Assembly: GCA_026985755.1 (NCBI GenBank)
Contig: JALSPX010000017.1
Coordinates: 1 to 5,377 of the forward strand
Source: Sulfurovum sp.
GTDB lineage: Bacteria; Campylobacterota; Campylobacteria; Campylobacterales; Sulfurovaceae
Reading direction: 5' to 3'
Length of the DNA: 5,377 bases
The notes below the pieces were generated by a model. It was not told where the DNA came from, did not search any database, and was given only the letters and a program-made list of their open reading frames with translations. Below, piece after piece: positions 5,137 to 5,377 of the stretch. Position 1 is the stretch's first letter, and the number at the start of each line of letters is the position of its first letter. The translations under genes and the position numbers were made by a program.

Positions 5137-5377
5137 CTCCCTCCAAATACTTCACCGCCTCACCACTTATCTCAACTCTTTCACCTCTGAGTTTACATCG
5201 CACCTCACCACCACGATTTGACAACTGTTTAGCAAAAAACTCATCTTTTTCTAACTCACTTTGCCAATAACTCACCAACTGCGTAAAAGCAGAACCTGTC
5301 ACTGGGTCTTCATCTACGCCTAGATTTGGAGCAAAAAAACGGGTTACAAAGTCATATTTCTTACTTTTAGATGTAAT
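5123..5377 (-). CDS. PhzF-family protein, C-terminal 84 residues (gene runs off the right edge)
   Basis: The minus-strand frame entering at 5377 and ending at TAG 5125-5123 carries the C-terminal signature of the PhzF family: FVTRFFAPNLG followed by DEDPVTGSA, then SYW, then an SNRGGEVRCKL block and GERVEISGEAV. PhzF-like proteins have the diaminopimelate-epimerase fold with two similar halves; the DPVTGS loop lies at the active-site cleft. In phenazine producers PhzF isomerises dihydro-hydroxyanthranilate, but most bacterial homologues have unknown substrates, and nothing here points to phenazine synthesis. The N-terminal half with the catalytic glutamate lies outside the window. The gene is convergent with the secreted repeat-protein gene, and its end overlaps the -1 frame continuation by 14 bp. 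Confidence 0.93.
   Translation of the reverse strand: MTSKSKKYDFVTRFFAPNLGVDEDPVTGSAFTQLVSYWQSELEKDEFFAKQLSNRGGEVRCKLRGERVEISGEAVKYLEGVINI

Noticed and set aside
4493..5377. Mobile element inserted at the tRNA 3' end
   Set aside because: No duplicated tRNA 3' segment, integrase or transposase was seen within the window.

Overview
The window looks like an ordinary chromosomal segment of a Campylobacterota bacterium, probably of the Sulfurovum/Sulfurimonas type. The evidence is AT-rich DNA, an MqnP-type prenyltransferase (the menaquinone route by way of futalosine is usual in that phylum), a short Bacillus-type phosphatidylserine synthase, and lysine/glutamate-rich coding. This assignment is an inference from composition and gene families; no search was run.

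Left part (1-1119): miaA, a tRNA prenyltransferase, lies on the minus strand. A 62-bp gap separates its start codon from that of pssA, which points the other way. At the far left edge an unrecognised minus-strand reading frame is open to the window boundary.

Middle part (1120-4349): three tightly packed plus-strand genes form a probable operon. They are pssA (phosphatidylserine synthase), a UbiA-family prenyltransferase that best fits mqnP (menaquinone synthesis), and a 586-residue membrane-anchored coiled-coil protein with a helix-turn-helix-like C-terminus. All three products are membrane-bound. The pssA-mqnP junction is a tandem 7-bp repeat carrying four ATG codons, which creates five-codon minicistrons that stop on the mqnP start. 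The third gene begins with GTG directly after the mqnP stop.

Right part (4350-5377): a tRNA-Arg with the unusual anticodon GCG has its own near-consensus promoter, which is buried in an imperfect inverted repeat. Next comes a small secreted Gly/Ser/His/Lys-rich protein gene with a strong promoter containing two dyads. Its coding sequence breaks at a run of seven A. The -1 frame after the run continues the same repeat composition and a second copy of a Cys/Tyr/Lys motif, so the intact product would be a two-module protein. The window closes with the 3' end of a convergent PhzF-family gene on the minus strand.

Most of the window is housekeeping. The least explained parts are the interrupted secreted repeat protein with its promoter, the repeat-based start region of mqnP, and the large anchored coiled-coil protein.
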